Of a DNA stretch of 64,000 bases, positions 43,805-52,778 are shown piece by piece. Position 1 is the stretch's first letter; every line of letters begins with the position of its first letter. The stretch is from Rhodospirillaceae bacterium (GTDB taxonomy: Bacteria > Pseudomonadota > Alphaproteobacteria > Rhodospirillales > Rhodospirillaceae), in the NCBI GenBank assembly GCA_029245025.1, contig JAQWQC010000013.1:62001-126000 (forward strand), in the 5' to 3' direction. Below the pieces are notes generated by a model that ran no database searches, had not been told where the DNA came from, and worked only from the letters and a program-made list of their open reading frames with translations. The translations under genes were made by a program, and so were the position numbers.

Positions 43805-44239
43805 CTAGAACATCAGCGCATCTACGCCGGCAATCACGGTGGCATATCGGGCCCCTTTGCCGATGACGACGAGAACTAGAAAAATATCAAATCGAATCCG
43901 CAACAGACCGGCGATCACTGTTAACGCATCGCCGCCTAGAGGTAGCCACGACATCAACAAAGACCAAACGCCATATCGATTAAACCAGGCTTCCGCTTTG
44001 TCCATTTGGGTGGGTGATGCGGGAAACCACGATCTGTCGCGGAACTGGGAGGCATAACGCCCCAGTCCCCAATTTATCGCCGCGCCGAGAGTGTTGCCGG
44101 TGGTTGCAGCCATCCAAAGAGGAAGGCGAGGGATGCTTTCGTCGGCTAGCGCGGCGGCGACCACCACCTCTGACGAGAGGGGCAGGATGGTTGCGGCGAG
44201 AAACGCTGTTCCGAAAACAGCCGTGAGGATGACAAACAT
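43805..44239 (-). CDS. YqaA/DedA-related membrane protein
   Basis: The 144-aa protein has about four hydrophobic segments and the SNARE-associated/DedA-like features of the YqaA group: TILPLSSEVVVAAALA, GNTLGAAINWGLGR with the conserved Gly and Arg, and SWLPLGGDALTVIAGLLR. DedA-type proteins flip lipids or maintain membrane homeostasis, though short YqaA members have no firm role. It converges on the GNAT remnant. Confidence 0.75.
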   Translation of the reverse strand: MFVILTAVFGTAFLAATILPLSSEVVVAAALADESIPRLPLWMAATTGNTLGAAINWGLGRYASQFRDRSWFPASPTQMDKAEAWFNRYGVWSLLMSWLPLGGDALTVIAGLLRIRFDIFLVLVVIGKGARYATVIAGVDALMF

Positions 44240-44787
44240 AGGAGCGGGCTATCAGCCCTCTCGAGTGAGATCAAGTCCGGTGGTCTTTGCTGGGTCGTCC
44301 CAAGGATTATGACGAGGGAAAGAACGGGTTGAGAGGCGACGGTCCACCCAAATCGTTCGAAGGACCAGCCAAGCTGAGGACCAGCACGAGCGTCACCAGA
44401 AGCATGGTGAATCTGTGTGTCATATAGCACCAACGCATCAACCACAGGTTTGGTTGCGTCGTTAAGGGCAGGCGCCAATCAGTTAGGTTATTAGTTAACG
44501 ATGCGCCTGACCCCATCTCGTTGCATGCAGGCAATGCCGTAGGCGGTTTCGCTCTGACCCCCCTCTAAGAAGAATGGTAGTCTGACCATCGGGGCTTCTA
44601 ATCTCTATTTCAGACTGATCAGTCATCCGGGGCCCTTGATAAATACTGGTTACACAGATGTTAGAGTTTTGCGTTTTGCGATTGAACCGTCTCTATTGGC
44701 AATGTTTGTGTCATAGAATCTAGCTGACTCCCAGCCTTGGCTTGTCTGCCGTGCGGCCCTAAGCTCCGGCGACAGGGAGAAACAAAA
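44240..44787. other. Intergenic region, 548 nt
   Basis: No gene-like sequence is evident. A minus-strand stretch from ATG at 44423 codes for 38 residues with a hydrophobic start (MTHRFTMLLVTLVLVLSLAG) and could be a tiny secreted peptide, but there is no ribosome site or homology to support it. The rest, including 44540-44787 before the nitrilase-fold gene, shows no hairpin or repeat that I can recognise and probably holds its promoter. Confidence 0.4.
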
Positions 44788-45822
44788 ATGATCACATACC
44801 GCGCCTGTGCGCTTCAATTTGCTTGCTACCCTATCAATGATTGCCCAGACAAGGAATCAGCCCGTGCGATGATCATGGATGCCATCACCCGGGTCGGGCG
44901 CTTGGTGCCCGGCGCCAAGCACATGGGTGGCGCAGATATGAAACTGATCGTTTTGCCAGAATATGTGCTGACCAATTTCTCCATGGGGATTGTGCCTGAT
45001 CAGTGGCGTGATTGGGCGGCACTGGATACCGATGGTCCGGAGTATGAAGCGCTGGCGAAGGTTGCTCAGGACAATGACATATACCTTTGCACCAACGCTT
45101 ATGAGCGCGATGAAAAATTCCCCGACACTTATTTCCAAGCCTGTGTGATCTTTGATCCATCTGGGAACGTTGCGCTGCGTTACCGACGGCTGAACTCTAT
45201 CTACACACCTACACCGCATGACTACTGGGATCGCTATCTCGATCTGTATGGCCTAGATGCGGTGTTTCCTGTCGCCAAAACACCCATTGGTAATTTGTGC
45301 TCTGTGGCGTCGGAGGAAATGCAGTATCCCGAACTAATACGCACCTTTGCTCTGCGGGGCGCTGAAGTGTTGTGTCACCCATGTGCAGATCCGTTGAATT
45401 TAGCGCACAACCCGAAGAATGTGATGAAGCAGGCGCGGGCGATTGAAAACTTGATGTATGTGGTCTCAGCAAACCTCTCGACCCATAAACCGTTTCCAAT
45501 GGGGGAGCACACCTGCGATGGCGGTTCACGCATAGTTGATTTCACGGGGCGCGTACTGGCGGAGGCGGGGCAAGGCGAAAGTATGACGGCGACCGCGGAT
45601 ATCAATCTCTCTGCATTGCGCTACTACCGCAATCGGCCCGAGATCAATAACTTCCTGACGCGCCAGCGCACAGATTTATATCGCGACACATACGCCCAGG
45701 AAATTTGGCCGCCTAACAGCTTGGCTGACCGTCCACCGTCGCGGGATCACATGTCGGGTGTGCAGCGTGACGTTATGGAGCGCCTAAAAGCCGCTGGCAT
45801 TATTGAGACAGAAGGAACCTAA
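44788..45822 (+). CDS. Carbon-nitrogen hydrolase (nitrilase-fold) with Ser at the nucleophile position
   Basis: The 344-aa protein has the nitrilase fold: Glu58 in VLPEYVLTNF, the RYRRLNSIYTP region where Lys normally lies, and ASEEMQYPEL in place of the usual C-x-D-x-x-F-P-E. Counting back from PE, the nucleophile slot (residue 175) is Ser, not Cys. Some nitrilase-fold groups share ASEE at this position, so this may be a clade feature. It would be unable to form a classical thioester; a different chemistry or a regulatory role is possible. ATG at 44788 follows GGGAGAAACAAAA. An SDR stub overlaps the stop. Confidence 0.75.
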   Translation: MITYRACALQFACYPINDCPDKESARAMIMDAITRVGRLVPGAKHMGGADMKLIVLPEYVLTNFSMGIVPDQWRDWAALDTDGPEYEALAKVAQDNDIYLCTNAYERDEKFPDTYFQACVIFDPSGNVALRYRRLNSIYTPTPHDYWDRYLDLYGLDAVFPVAKTPIGNLCSVASEEMQYPELIRTFALRGAEVLCHPCADPLNLAHNPKNVMKQARAIENLMYVVSANLSTHKPFPMGEHTCDGGSRIVDFTGRVLAEAGQGESMTATADINLSALRYYRNRPEINNFLTRQRTDLYRDTYAQEIWPPNSLADRPPSRDHMSGVQRDVMERLKAAGIIETEGT

Positions 45823-45974
45823 TGCCGAAAGTCTTTCTAACTGGTGCCAATCGCGGCATAGGATTAGGTTTCGCCAAGGTCTACCTCGAGGCGGGGTGGC
45901 GGGTCATTGCGGCGGTGCGCAATCCTGACGCTTGGGGTGAGCAAGCAAAGAAGCGGGACGACGGGGAGAGTTAA
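45822..45974 (+). pseudogene. SDR N-terminal stub
   Basis: ATG overlaps the nitrilase-fold stop (TAATG). It codes for 50 residues with the dinucleotide motif FLTGANRGIGLGFAKVYLEAGW and the first strand-helix of an SDR, then stops at 45972-45974. SDRs are about 230-260 aa, so this is the first fifth only. The rest is absent; the convergent double hydrolase begins 1 nt beyond. Confidence 0.65.
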
Positions 45975-47768
45975 TCACTCCACGCGTTTGGTCGTCCACG
46001 CCACAATGTCCTCCGTGGTGCGTTGTTCCCAACCGATCAAAGAATGTGGTGCGCCATCGTCGTACCAGTGATACTCAGCTTTCCCACCTGCGGCGCGGGC
46101 AAATTCTTTCAGATACGGCAGGTCAACGAACGGATCCAAGTTTCCGGCGATGGCCAATACGGGCACTTTAATGTTGCGCATTTCTTTTGTGTGCACAGTG
46201 TTGGCATTTGGTCCCCAGTGAGACAGGAAGCTGGCGGCCACTTGTGGTCGTGGTCGGGCCGGTCCTTGAGGCGCAGGGGGTGGGCTGCGGAAAGACGTAT
46301 TCACCAAAACCCGATTGCCGTCACCGGCCGCAACCGCCGCCTCGGCTTGCGCCACTAATTCATTATAAGCGTCCTTGCCGAATCCTTCCTCTGCCCAGGT
46401 CGGGGCGTTAGCGGTAGGGGCCAAGTAGATCATGCCTTTGACGCGTGAATCTTTTGATGTGTTTAGGTACCGCGTGATGCGAATGCCGCCCCAGCTATGT
46501 CCAGCCATGACGATCTTGTCGTAGCCCTCGCTCTCAAGCCAATCGGCCCAGGCTGCAAAGTCAGGCATTTCTGACTCCAGCGTGGCGCGGATGATGTTCG
46601 GACCGCTGCCACTGGTTTGTCCGGCCAAACAGGCATGACCGGCTTGAGCCAGGCGGACGCACAGCCAATGGTTCGAGCTCCACATGATGTCACCGCCATA
46701 GCCGTAGACCACCATGAACGCCGTCTTACCCAGACCCATGCCGATAGTCGGTGCGTAAAGCACACCCGAGCGTTCGCGGCCTGTAGCCGTTTGCGTATCG
46801 ACAAAGCGTGTGGTGATCGCGGGTCGAGGTCCGAGTCCGATGTCAATCAACCAATCGCTGGTGTCTTTTGAGGCGGTCGCACGCGCGCCTTGGAACAAAT
46901 GTCCGACGCCGCCCTCGTACCATCGCAAATCAACGAGAGGGGCATTCACGGCTGCCGCTTTGAGTTCTTCCAAATACGGCATGGTAACGAAAGTGTCTTC
47001 ATCACCCGATAACAGAAGCAGCGGCACTTTGATATCGGCCTGCCACACCGTGTTTCGTGTTTGCGCAGCCGGTCCCCACCAGTTGAGCCAATTGCGTGCT
47101 GTTTGCAGGGAGGCGCTCTCACCCCCTGGCGGCGCTGGGTAGGACGGCTCGTACACTTCGTAAATGATCTGGTCGCCACGTCCTTCGGACACCAATTTTG
47201 AATGGCGGTCCACGACATCGAGGTATCGGTCTCGGCCCATATTGGCCTGCATCCATTCGGGCAGATCACGGGTCGGCGCATAGTGGACCATGGCTTTGAC
47301 CCGGTTGTCCTGGGTGTCGATCATGTAACGGGTAATCCGGATTGAACCCAGGCTATGCCCGGCGAGGATGATGTCCTGGGCTCCAATTTGGGCGAGGAAA
47401 TCAACAGCAGCTTTGATATCAAGTGTCGCCGTTTCGAAGGGTTCGCTGCGATAGGTGCCTGCACTGCGCCCAGATGAATGTCTTGAAAGAGGGCTCACCA
47501 CCGTATAGCCGAGGCGCGCGAGGTGTTCGCCAGCCCATCGTGGCGCACAGCAGCCTCGGGCGGGATGTCCTCCTGGACCGCCATGGTGAATCACGACGCC
47601 GGGGTTGTGCGTGTTCATTCCCGATGACGGATGCATCAGCATCGCAGGAACCTGCGCATCGTCGTCGGTCAGCAGTGTAATTACATTTGAGGTGATATCT
47701 TGCCCGAGCGCCGGAGTGGCAACGAGCAAGAAAAGACCCGCGATCAAGCGGCGGCAGAGTGCGGTCAT
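45975..47768 (-). CDS. Secreted double alpha/beta-hydrolase
   Basis: The 597-aa precursor has a Sec signal (residues 1-22, ending ALGQD) and two alpha/beta-hydrolase domains. Domain 1 (about 25-310) has Ser139 in AGHSLGS, Asp near 256-258 in GDEDTF, and His290 in GVGHLF. Domain 2 (about 320-597) has Ser425 in AGHSWGG, Asp in AGNLDPFV, and His in GAPHSL. Both sets of residues look complete, so each domain should be an active esterase or peptidase in the periplasm. Such double-domain forms are uncommon. Its stop lies just after an SDR stub. Confidence 0.8.
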   Translation of the reverse strand: MTALCRRLIAGLFLLVATPALGQDITSNVITLLTDDDAQVPAMLMHPSSGMNTHNPGVVIHHGGPGGHPARGCCAPRWAGEHLARLGYTVVSPLSRHSSGRSAGTYRSEPFETATLDIKAAVDFLAQIGAQDIILAGHSLGSIRITRYMIDTQDNRVKAMVHYAPTRDLPEWMQANMGRDRYLDVVDRHSKLVSEGRGDQIIYEVYEPSYPAPPGGESASLQTARNWLNWWGPAAQTRNTVWQADIKVPLLLLSGDEDTFVTMPYLEELKAAAVNAPLVDLRWYEGGVGHLFQGARATASKDTSDWLIDIGLGPRPAITTRFVDTQTATGRERSGVLYAPTIGMGLGKTAFMVVYGYGGDIMWSSNHWLCVRLAQAGHACLAGQTSGSGPNIIRATLESEMPDFAAWADWLESEGYDKIVMAGHSWGGIRITRYLNTSKDSRVKGMIYLAPTANAPTWAEEGFGKDAYNELVAQAEAAVAAGDGNRVLVNTSFRSPPPAPQGPARPRPQVAASFLSHWGPNANTVHTKEMRNIKVPVLAIAGNLDPFVDLPYLKEFARAAGGKAEYHWYDDGAPHSLIGWEQRTTEDIVAWTTKRVE

Positions 47769-47910
47769 AGTGGTCCCTCCTGTTCTGGTAATCAGTCTAC
47801 CCTCCGCTGACCCAGAGTCACAGTTTCACGACTTTATAAGTCTCGTGCTTGACCCTCTGCGCTCACCCCCTTAAGCACGGCAGACCACCGAAAACACCTG
47901 GGACATTGCC

Positions 47911-48807
47911 ATGACTGCCACCGACCGCATCGGCGCTATTGATATCGTCGTTAACATCCGCACCCCGCGGGAATTTGAAGAAGGCCGAATTTCTTCGGAT
48001 TCTTCTTTTCAAGAGAAGGTCCGCCAAGATGGCTCAATCCGCCAAGGGGTTGAGATAGAGGACTACATCAAGCTGATGGATGAGGCGGGCATCGACCGGT
48101 CCTTTCTAATTGCAGTGCGCTGCGGCGATCTCAACGTCAAAGGGTCCACCGAGATTACCTATGAGCGCGTCGCCGAAGTGGTGCAAAAATATCCCGATCG
48201 TTTTTCCGGTTTGGCTGGCATTGATCCGACCAAAGGAATGACCCAGCTGCGTGAGCTCGAGGTTGCCGTGAACGACTACGGATTTGTCGGCGCTCATTGG
48301 TATCCACATTGGTTCGCTATGGCGCCGGACGAAGCGCAAATCTACCCGACCTATGCTAAGTGTTGCGAACTTGATATCCCGATCATGATGCAGGTCGGTC
48401 AGAATTTAATTTATTCAAAGGATCGCCGCCTGCCATCCGTCGGTCGCCCGGTTACACTTGATCAAGTGGCCATCGATTTTCCCGAACTCAAGATTATCGG
48501 TATTCATCTTGGCACACCGTGGGCTGATGAAATGATCGCCATGTGTTGGAAGCACGAAAACATTTACATGGCTGGGGATGCCTATGCGCCGAAGTATTGG
48601 CCGCCGGCTGTTGTTCACTACGCCAACACCTATGGTCAGGATAAATTTTTGTTTGGCACGGACTTTCCGGTAGTTGATCCCCGCCGGGCTATCACAGAAG
48701 TCGATGGCCACGAATTTCGGGATGCCCCAAAAAAGAAAATCCTTCGTGACAACGCCATACGGATCTTTAATTTGCCTGATAGGCCAGTCTTAGCAGACGA
48801 GAAATAG
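47911..48807 (+). CDS. Amidohydrolase-2 family protein (ACMSD-like fold)
   Basis: The 298-aa protein has a TIM-barrel of the amidohydrolase 2 kind: FVGAHWYPHWF, then IIGIHLGTPWADE and FLFGTDFPVVDPRRA near the C-terminus. The N-terminal metal motif (D-x-H-x-H) is replaced by AIDIVVNIRTP, so one metal pair is missing; this variant is seen in many relatives of 4-oxalomesaconate hydratase and ACMSD. It probably decarboxylates or hydrates a small acid in aromatic catabolism. Start ATG at 47911; divergent from the double hydrolase, 142 nt away. Confidence 0.8.
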   Translation: MTATDRIGAIDIVVNIRTPREFEEGRISSDSSFQEKVRQDGSIRQGVEIEDYIKLMDEAGIDRSFLIAVRCGDLNVKGSTEITYERVAEVVQKYPDRFSGLAGIDPTKGMTQLRELEVAVNDYGFVGAHWYPHWFAMAPDEAQIYPTYAKCCELDIPIMMQVGQNLIYSKDRRLPSVGRPVTLDQVAIDFPELKIIGIHLGTPWADEMIAMCWKHENIYMAGDAYAPKYWPPAVVHYANTYGQDKFLFGTDFPVVDPRRAITEVDGHEFRDAPKKKILRDNAIRIFNLPDRPVLADEK

Positions 48808-49041
48808 GGTGTCAGAGTCGTCGGTTGGTTCGTCGCTATCGTCTTGAGACGTAGATGGCGTCTGTACCGTATTGCCAATTTGTCGGATGATATGACGGCG
48901 ATAAATCTTTTGTTGGATGTCCCGCTGCATAACCCGAAGAGCCGAAACATCTTCGCCATTCTTAACGGACTGGTGTTTTGGATCTGCTGAGGGTTTGGGG
49001 TCTGTCTCTGTCACGACGGATCCTGGCCACATTGGAAGCAC
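48790..49041 (-). CDS. Possible small protein, unknown function
   Basis: This 83-residue frame overlaps the end of the amidohydrolase by 18 nt. It is rich in Asp, Ser, Gln and Arg (ETDPKPSADPKHQSVKNGED, DDSDEPTDDSD), without signal peptide or recognisable motif. The 322-nt gap 48808-49129 holds no other candidate. Coding status is uncertain. Confidence 0.25.
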   Translation of the reverse strand: MLPMWPGSVVTETDPKPSADPKHQSVKNGEDVSALRVMQRDIQQKIYRRHIIRQIGNTVQTPSTSQDDSDEPTDDSDTLFLVC

Positions 49042-49129
49042 GATCGAGGCATACGAGGAAAATTGTTATTTTAGCAAGGATGACACTGTTACCTGTGAAC
49101 CAGCGTTTCACACGGTTACTTCCCGTGTT

Positions 49130-50518
49130 TCACACGATGACCAGAGGTTCTTCTTCTGAATGCATGACCTCATACCCGTCTTCGGTGATCAGCAGCAGGT
49201 CTTCATTGTGTCCGGCGCCGAATCCCACCTCGATGAAGGGCAGGTCGATGGTGATCACCATGCCCTTTTTCAGAACCAAGTCTTCGTTGCCCCGCCAGGG
49301 GTTTTTGTCGCTATAGGGCTGGTCTGTGTGTTGCAGGCCAAGAGAGTGCGGGTTGACGATTAGGGTATCCGGGTTGCCGCCCGCTTTTTTGTAGGCGGCC
49401 AAACCGGCGGCATGAATTTCTGAGTACTTTGTTCCTGGTTTGGTGATCGCAAAGGTTGCCTCGCGCGCTGCGCGCTGTGCCTCGGCGCGTTGTTGCACCG
49501 CCTTGCTTGGTTCGTCGAGCACGATCGTGCGCGCAAAGTCACCGTGGTATTCGCGAAAGTTCGACACGGCATCAATCAGGAAAGGTTTTCCGGGCACCAC
49601 CTCTGCATCGGGTAGCAAACCCAGGGTCACGCCAGCCAGAATGAAGGTGATGGTGCTGCCGCGCAGCGCACATTCCGCTCCGAAGCGGCGTTCTATGTAA
49701 TCATAACTCATGCCCTTTTGGATCGACCGGGCCGTTGCCAATGCCGCTTCTGCGTTCTTTGCTCCGGCCAGACGCATCAACTCAATTTCTGGGGCCGACT
49801 TCACATAGCGAATGCGACGGAAAAGGTTGTCTCCATCAATAAACTCGATGTTGTCAGCCATCCCAATGCGCTGCAGAAGATGGGCGATGCGCATATCGTC
49901 GACCGCAACTCTTCCTTTGGTGATGCCGGACTCTTTCATGGCCCGGGCCAATGCCCATTCCGGTGTGGCTGACAGTTGATAATTCTTACCACTGTCAATC
50001 CAGCGCTGTTCTCGAGGTGTTAGGGTCAGCGGCTCATCAACAACCCGTTGACGGTTCGCGGCCTTCGGTTCGACATTCAAAGGTAAGGCGTCGTCGCCCA
50101 AGTAGTCGGCGCCATTGAGCGGACCCGAATAGGGAATAACGTCTGGCACCCAGCGGTCGCCGTTGACGATGTCCCACAACATACCGGCAGTGACGACGAG
50201 GAACGTCGGTTGATCCGCATCCCGCGGTAATGTGGCAAAGGACGGGTATTGCCAGCGCATCTTAGTGCCAATAGCAGTTGTGTTTGTCAGGTAGTAGACG
50301 TTGACCGGATTGAGAGCGAGCATCCCGGCCAGGTCGTACTCTTCCATCACGGCTTGAGCCTGCGCCGTATTGATCAATGGTTGCTTCAACGCGTCGAGTT
50401 CGTTGCCCACGGGAGCAATGTGGGCGCCGATGTCTGCGGCCATGACAGGCTTTGAGCCTGCGGTGAGGGCGGCGCCTGCTGCTGCGCCCATACCCTTTAG
50501 GGCTGTTCTGCGTTCCAT
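49130..50518 (-). CDS. Tat-leader M24 (creatinase-fold) protein, copy 1
   Basis: The 462-aa precursor begins ERRTALKGMGAAAG with a twin-Arg motif. The creatinase N-domain (about 30-215; MVEEYDLAGMLALNPVNVYYLT-like) and a pita-bread domain (about 220-450) follow. Metal ligands are visible: both Asp in DAVSNFREYHGDFART, His in NPHSLGLQH, and Glu in GHNEDL; but in ITIDLPFIEVG the family's first Glu is Asp. Creatinase-fold enzymes cleave Xaa-Pro bonds or hydrolyse amidines. It is divergent from two further copies (51365-54140), with a broken methyltransferase between. Confidence 0.8.
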   Translation of the reverse strand: MERRTALKGMGAAAGAALTAGSKPVMAADIGAHIAPVGNELDALKQPLINTAQAQAVMEEYDLAGMLALNPVNVYYLTNTTAIGTKMRWQYPSFATLPRDADQPTFLVVTAGMLWDIVNGDRWVPDVIPYSGPLNGADYLGDDALPLNVEPKAANRQRVVDEPLTLTPREQRWIDSGKNYQLSATPEWALARAMKESGITKGRVAVDDMRIAHLLQRIGMADNIEFIDGDNLFRRIRYVKSAPEIELMRLAGAKNAEAALATARSIQKGMSYDYIERRFGAECALRGSTITFILAGVTLGLLPDAEVVPGKPFLIDAVSNFREYHGDFARTIVLDEPSKAVQQRAEAQRAAREATFAITKPGTKYSEIHAAGLAAYKKAGGNPDTLIVNPHSLGLQHTDQPYSDKNPWRGNEDLVLKKGMVITIDLPFIEVGFGAGHNEDLLLITEDGYEVMHSEEEPLVIV

Positions 50519-50615
50519 GGGAGGCTTCCTTGATGTAATGTTCTATCCTCAGCCCAATCCCGCCATTGCGCAAGCTTCGTATCCACTATCATCTTTGCCT
50601 CTAGAGTGTTGCCCT

Positions 50616-51205
50616 GTGACTTCATTTACCGCGCATAACATTCGCTTTCCCGATGGGTCTTTGACCATTCCGGAGCATACGCACGTCCTTTCTGACGTGC
50701 CGCACTGTCAGGGGGCAAAGCGAGTTCTCTCTATGTTGTACGGCCAGAATTGTGAGGGAAAGAGGATCGTCGACCTCGGTTGTCTTGAAGGCGGCTATGC
50801 CCTGGAGTTTGCCCGAATGGGGCTCGAATCCCTTGGGATCGAGGTTCGCACGTAGAGCTTCGAGAATTGCCAAAAGTTAGAGCGCCGGGCCGGGTTGCCT
50901 AACCTAGATTTTTCTCAGGACGACGTTTGGAATTTGGCGAAGTACGGTCCCTTTGATGTGATCTTTTGCTGCGGTCTGCTCTATCAACTCGACCGTCCGC
51001 GAGAATTTATTCAATTGATGGGGCAGCAAGCGCGGGATACAATCTTCATCAACACCTACTTTGCGCCTCGAGGATGGCGACCAAAATCCGTGTTTAAATT
51101 TTCTGGCCGACTAAAGAAGGCATTCTTCACGAGATGAATGAAGCGGGTTTTGATTTGGCGTTTGAGCAGTTCGATCCCTTTGGGAACATCTTGCACAACA
51201 GCTAG
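50616..51205 (+). pseudogene. SAM-dependent methyltransferase remnant
   Basis: GTG at 50616 opens TSFTAHNIRFPDGSLTIPEH, and motif I IVDLGCLEGGYALEFARMG, then TAG at about 50853-50855. In the same frame follow SFENCQKLERRAGLPNLDF, QDDVWNLAKYGPFDVIFCCG and LLYQLDRPREFIQLMG, to a stop near 51137. A shifted frame continues HEMNEAGFDLAFEQFDPFG and stops at 51205. Family order and spacing are kept apart from one nonsense codon and one frameshift, so the gene decayed recently. Confidence 0.75.
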
Positions 51206-51364
51206 ACCAAAGAGACCAAACTCAATCATCGCGGTGTTTTCTTAGGTATCGGCACCGGCATCTAAGCCAGGCGGTCAGGGCACGGTCATGCTCCAGCCAC
51301 GGCTTGATCGCAATCGCTTAAGGGTATGAAATCTAGGTCGAGGCTCACTTGCAGGAGACGCCCA

Positions 51365-52750
51365 ATGACTCGCCCAGAAATCGACAGACGCACTGCGCTT
51401 GGTGGGGTCGCTGCGGCGATGACCGCTGTAACTGTTCCGGCTGCCGCCAAAGCAGCAGATAAACCAGAGGGCTATGCGGTGCCCAAGCCAGAGATTGATG
51501 GCAAGGCGCTGGTCAACCGACCTCGCGCGAATGAGGTTCTAGAGCGGTTTGGTTTGGCGGGCATGATCGCGTTGAGTACGATCAACGTGTACTACCTGAC
51601 CAACGTTAGAACCATCGGTTCGAAATTTATCAACGAATATCCGGGGTTTGCCACCTACGCCGCTGATCCGCAGGCGCCAATTTACCTTGTCTCTACATCG
51701 TCTCCTGCATGGGATATTGCCAATGGCGATCGAGAAACAGCGGAGCTGATGCCCTATGGCTTTGGTGCAGGGGAAATCGAGCGGGATGATAATGGTCTGC
51801 CCACAGAACCAAACAATGGTGTCACCCGCCGCTATCATGTGCGCGATGGTGTTGAGCTAACACCGCGTGAAAAACGCTGGGCCGTAGCCCAGGAAAAGTC
51901 TTCGGACATTGCGGCTAACGCGGCATGGGGATTGGCCCGGGCTTTAAAAGCCCAGGGCATCACAAAAGGTAAAGTTGCAGTCGACGATATGCGTATCGCC
52001 GCGATTTTGGCCCAGACTGACCTGGTGGATGTCGAGTGCGTACCCGGCTATGGCATTTTTCAGCTTATTCGAATGGTCAAAACGGAACAGGAATTGGCGT
52101 ATCAACGCATCGGCAGCAACAACAACGGTGATGCTTGTCTCGCGACCATCCGGGCTATTGAAGCTGGCATGACCCATGACGATGTGGCGCAAATCTTCCG
52201 GTTCGAATGTGGAAAGCGCGGCAATGATGTTGACAGTTTCATCGCTGGTTTCCCTGGAGGCAATTTCCCAGACGGGGTCATGGTTGCAGGAAAGCCGTTC
52301 TTGGTGGATGCAGTTAGCAACTTCAAAGGTTACATGGGTGATATAGCCCGCACTTTCATTCTCGGAGATCCCTCGAAAGAGGTTGAAATGCGACGCAGGG
52401 CTAACCAGTTGGCGCGAGAAGCAGTATTTGATGCCATCAAACCCGGCGTGAAGTATTCCACGCTGCGTAAGATTGGTCTCGAGACCATGATTAAGAGCGG
52501 TATGCCAGATTACGCGGTCTTCGTTACGCCGCATTCAGTCGGTCTGCAGCATGATGATAATCCATTTCATCTTAAAGAATTCGGCATCGACTCATTCGAT
52601 CACGTGTTGGAAGAGAACATGGTTCTGACCGTCGATCTGCCTTACCTCGAGGTTGGTTACGGTTGTGGTCACAATGAAGACCTTTTCCGCGTGACCAAGA
52701 CCGGATACGAGCCGATGAATACTGAAGAAGAGCCTTTTATTATTCTGTAG
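51365..52750 (+). CDS. Tat-leader M24 (creatinase-fold) protein, copy 2
   Basis: The 461-aa precursor begins TRPEIDRRTALGGVAAAM with twin-Arg and shares the layout of the gene at 49130: GRTRANEVLERFGLAGM-like N-domain (here NRPRANEVLERFGLAG), KGKVAVDDMRIAAIL, DAVSNFKGYMGDIART with both Asp ligands, TPHSVGLQHDDNP with His, and VDLPYLEVGYGCGHNEDL with Asp in place of the first Glu. ATG at 51365 follows AGGAGACGCCCA; an upstream frame from 51326 has no merit. The third copy follows 28 nt on and probably shares its transcript. Confidence 0.8.
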   Translation: MTRPEIDRRTALGGVAAAMTAVTVPAAAKAADKPEGYAVPKPEIDGKALVNRPRANEVLERFGLAGMIALSTINVYYLTNVRTIGSKFINEYPGFATYAADPQAPIYLVSTSSPAWDIANGDRETAELMPYGFGAGEIERDDNGLPTEPNNGVTRRYHVRDGVELTPREKRWAVAQEKSSDIAANAAWGLARALKAQGITKGKVAVDDMRIAAILAQTDLVDVECVPGYGIFQLIRMVKTEQELAYQRIGSNNNGDACLATIRAIEAGMTHDDVAQIFRFECGKRGNDVDSFIAGFPGGNFPDGVMVAGKPFLVDAVSNFKGYMGDIARTFILGDPSKEVEMRRRANQLAREAVFDAIKPGVKYSTLRKIGLETMIKSGMPDYAVFVTPHSVGLQHDDNPFHLKEFGIDSFDHVLEENMVLTVDLPYLEVGYGCGHNEDLFRVTKTGYEPMNTEEEPFIIL

Positions 52751-52778
52751 GTGATAACCCTTGAGAAGGAGTATCCCC

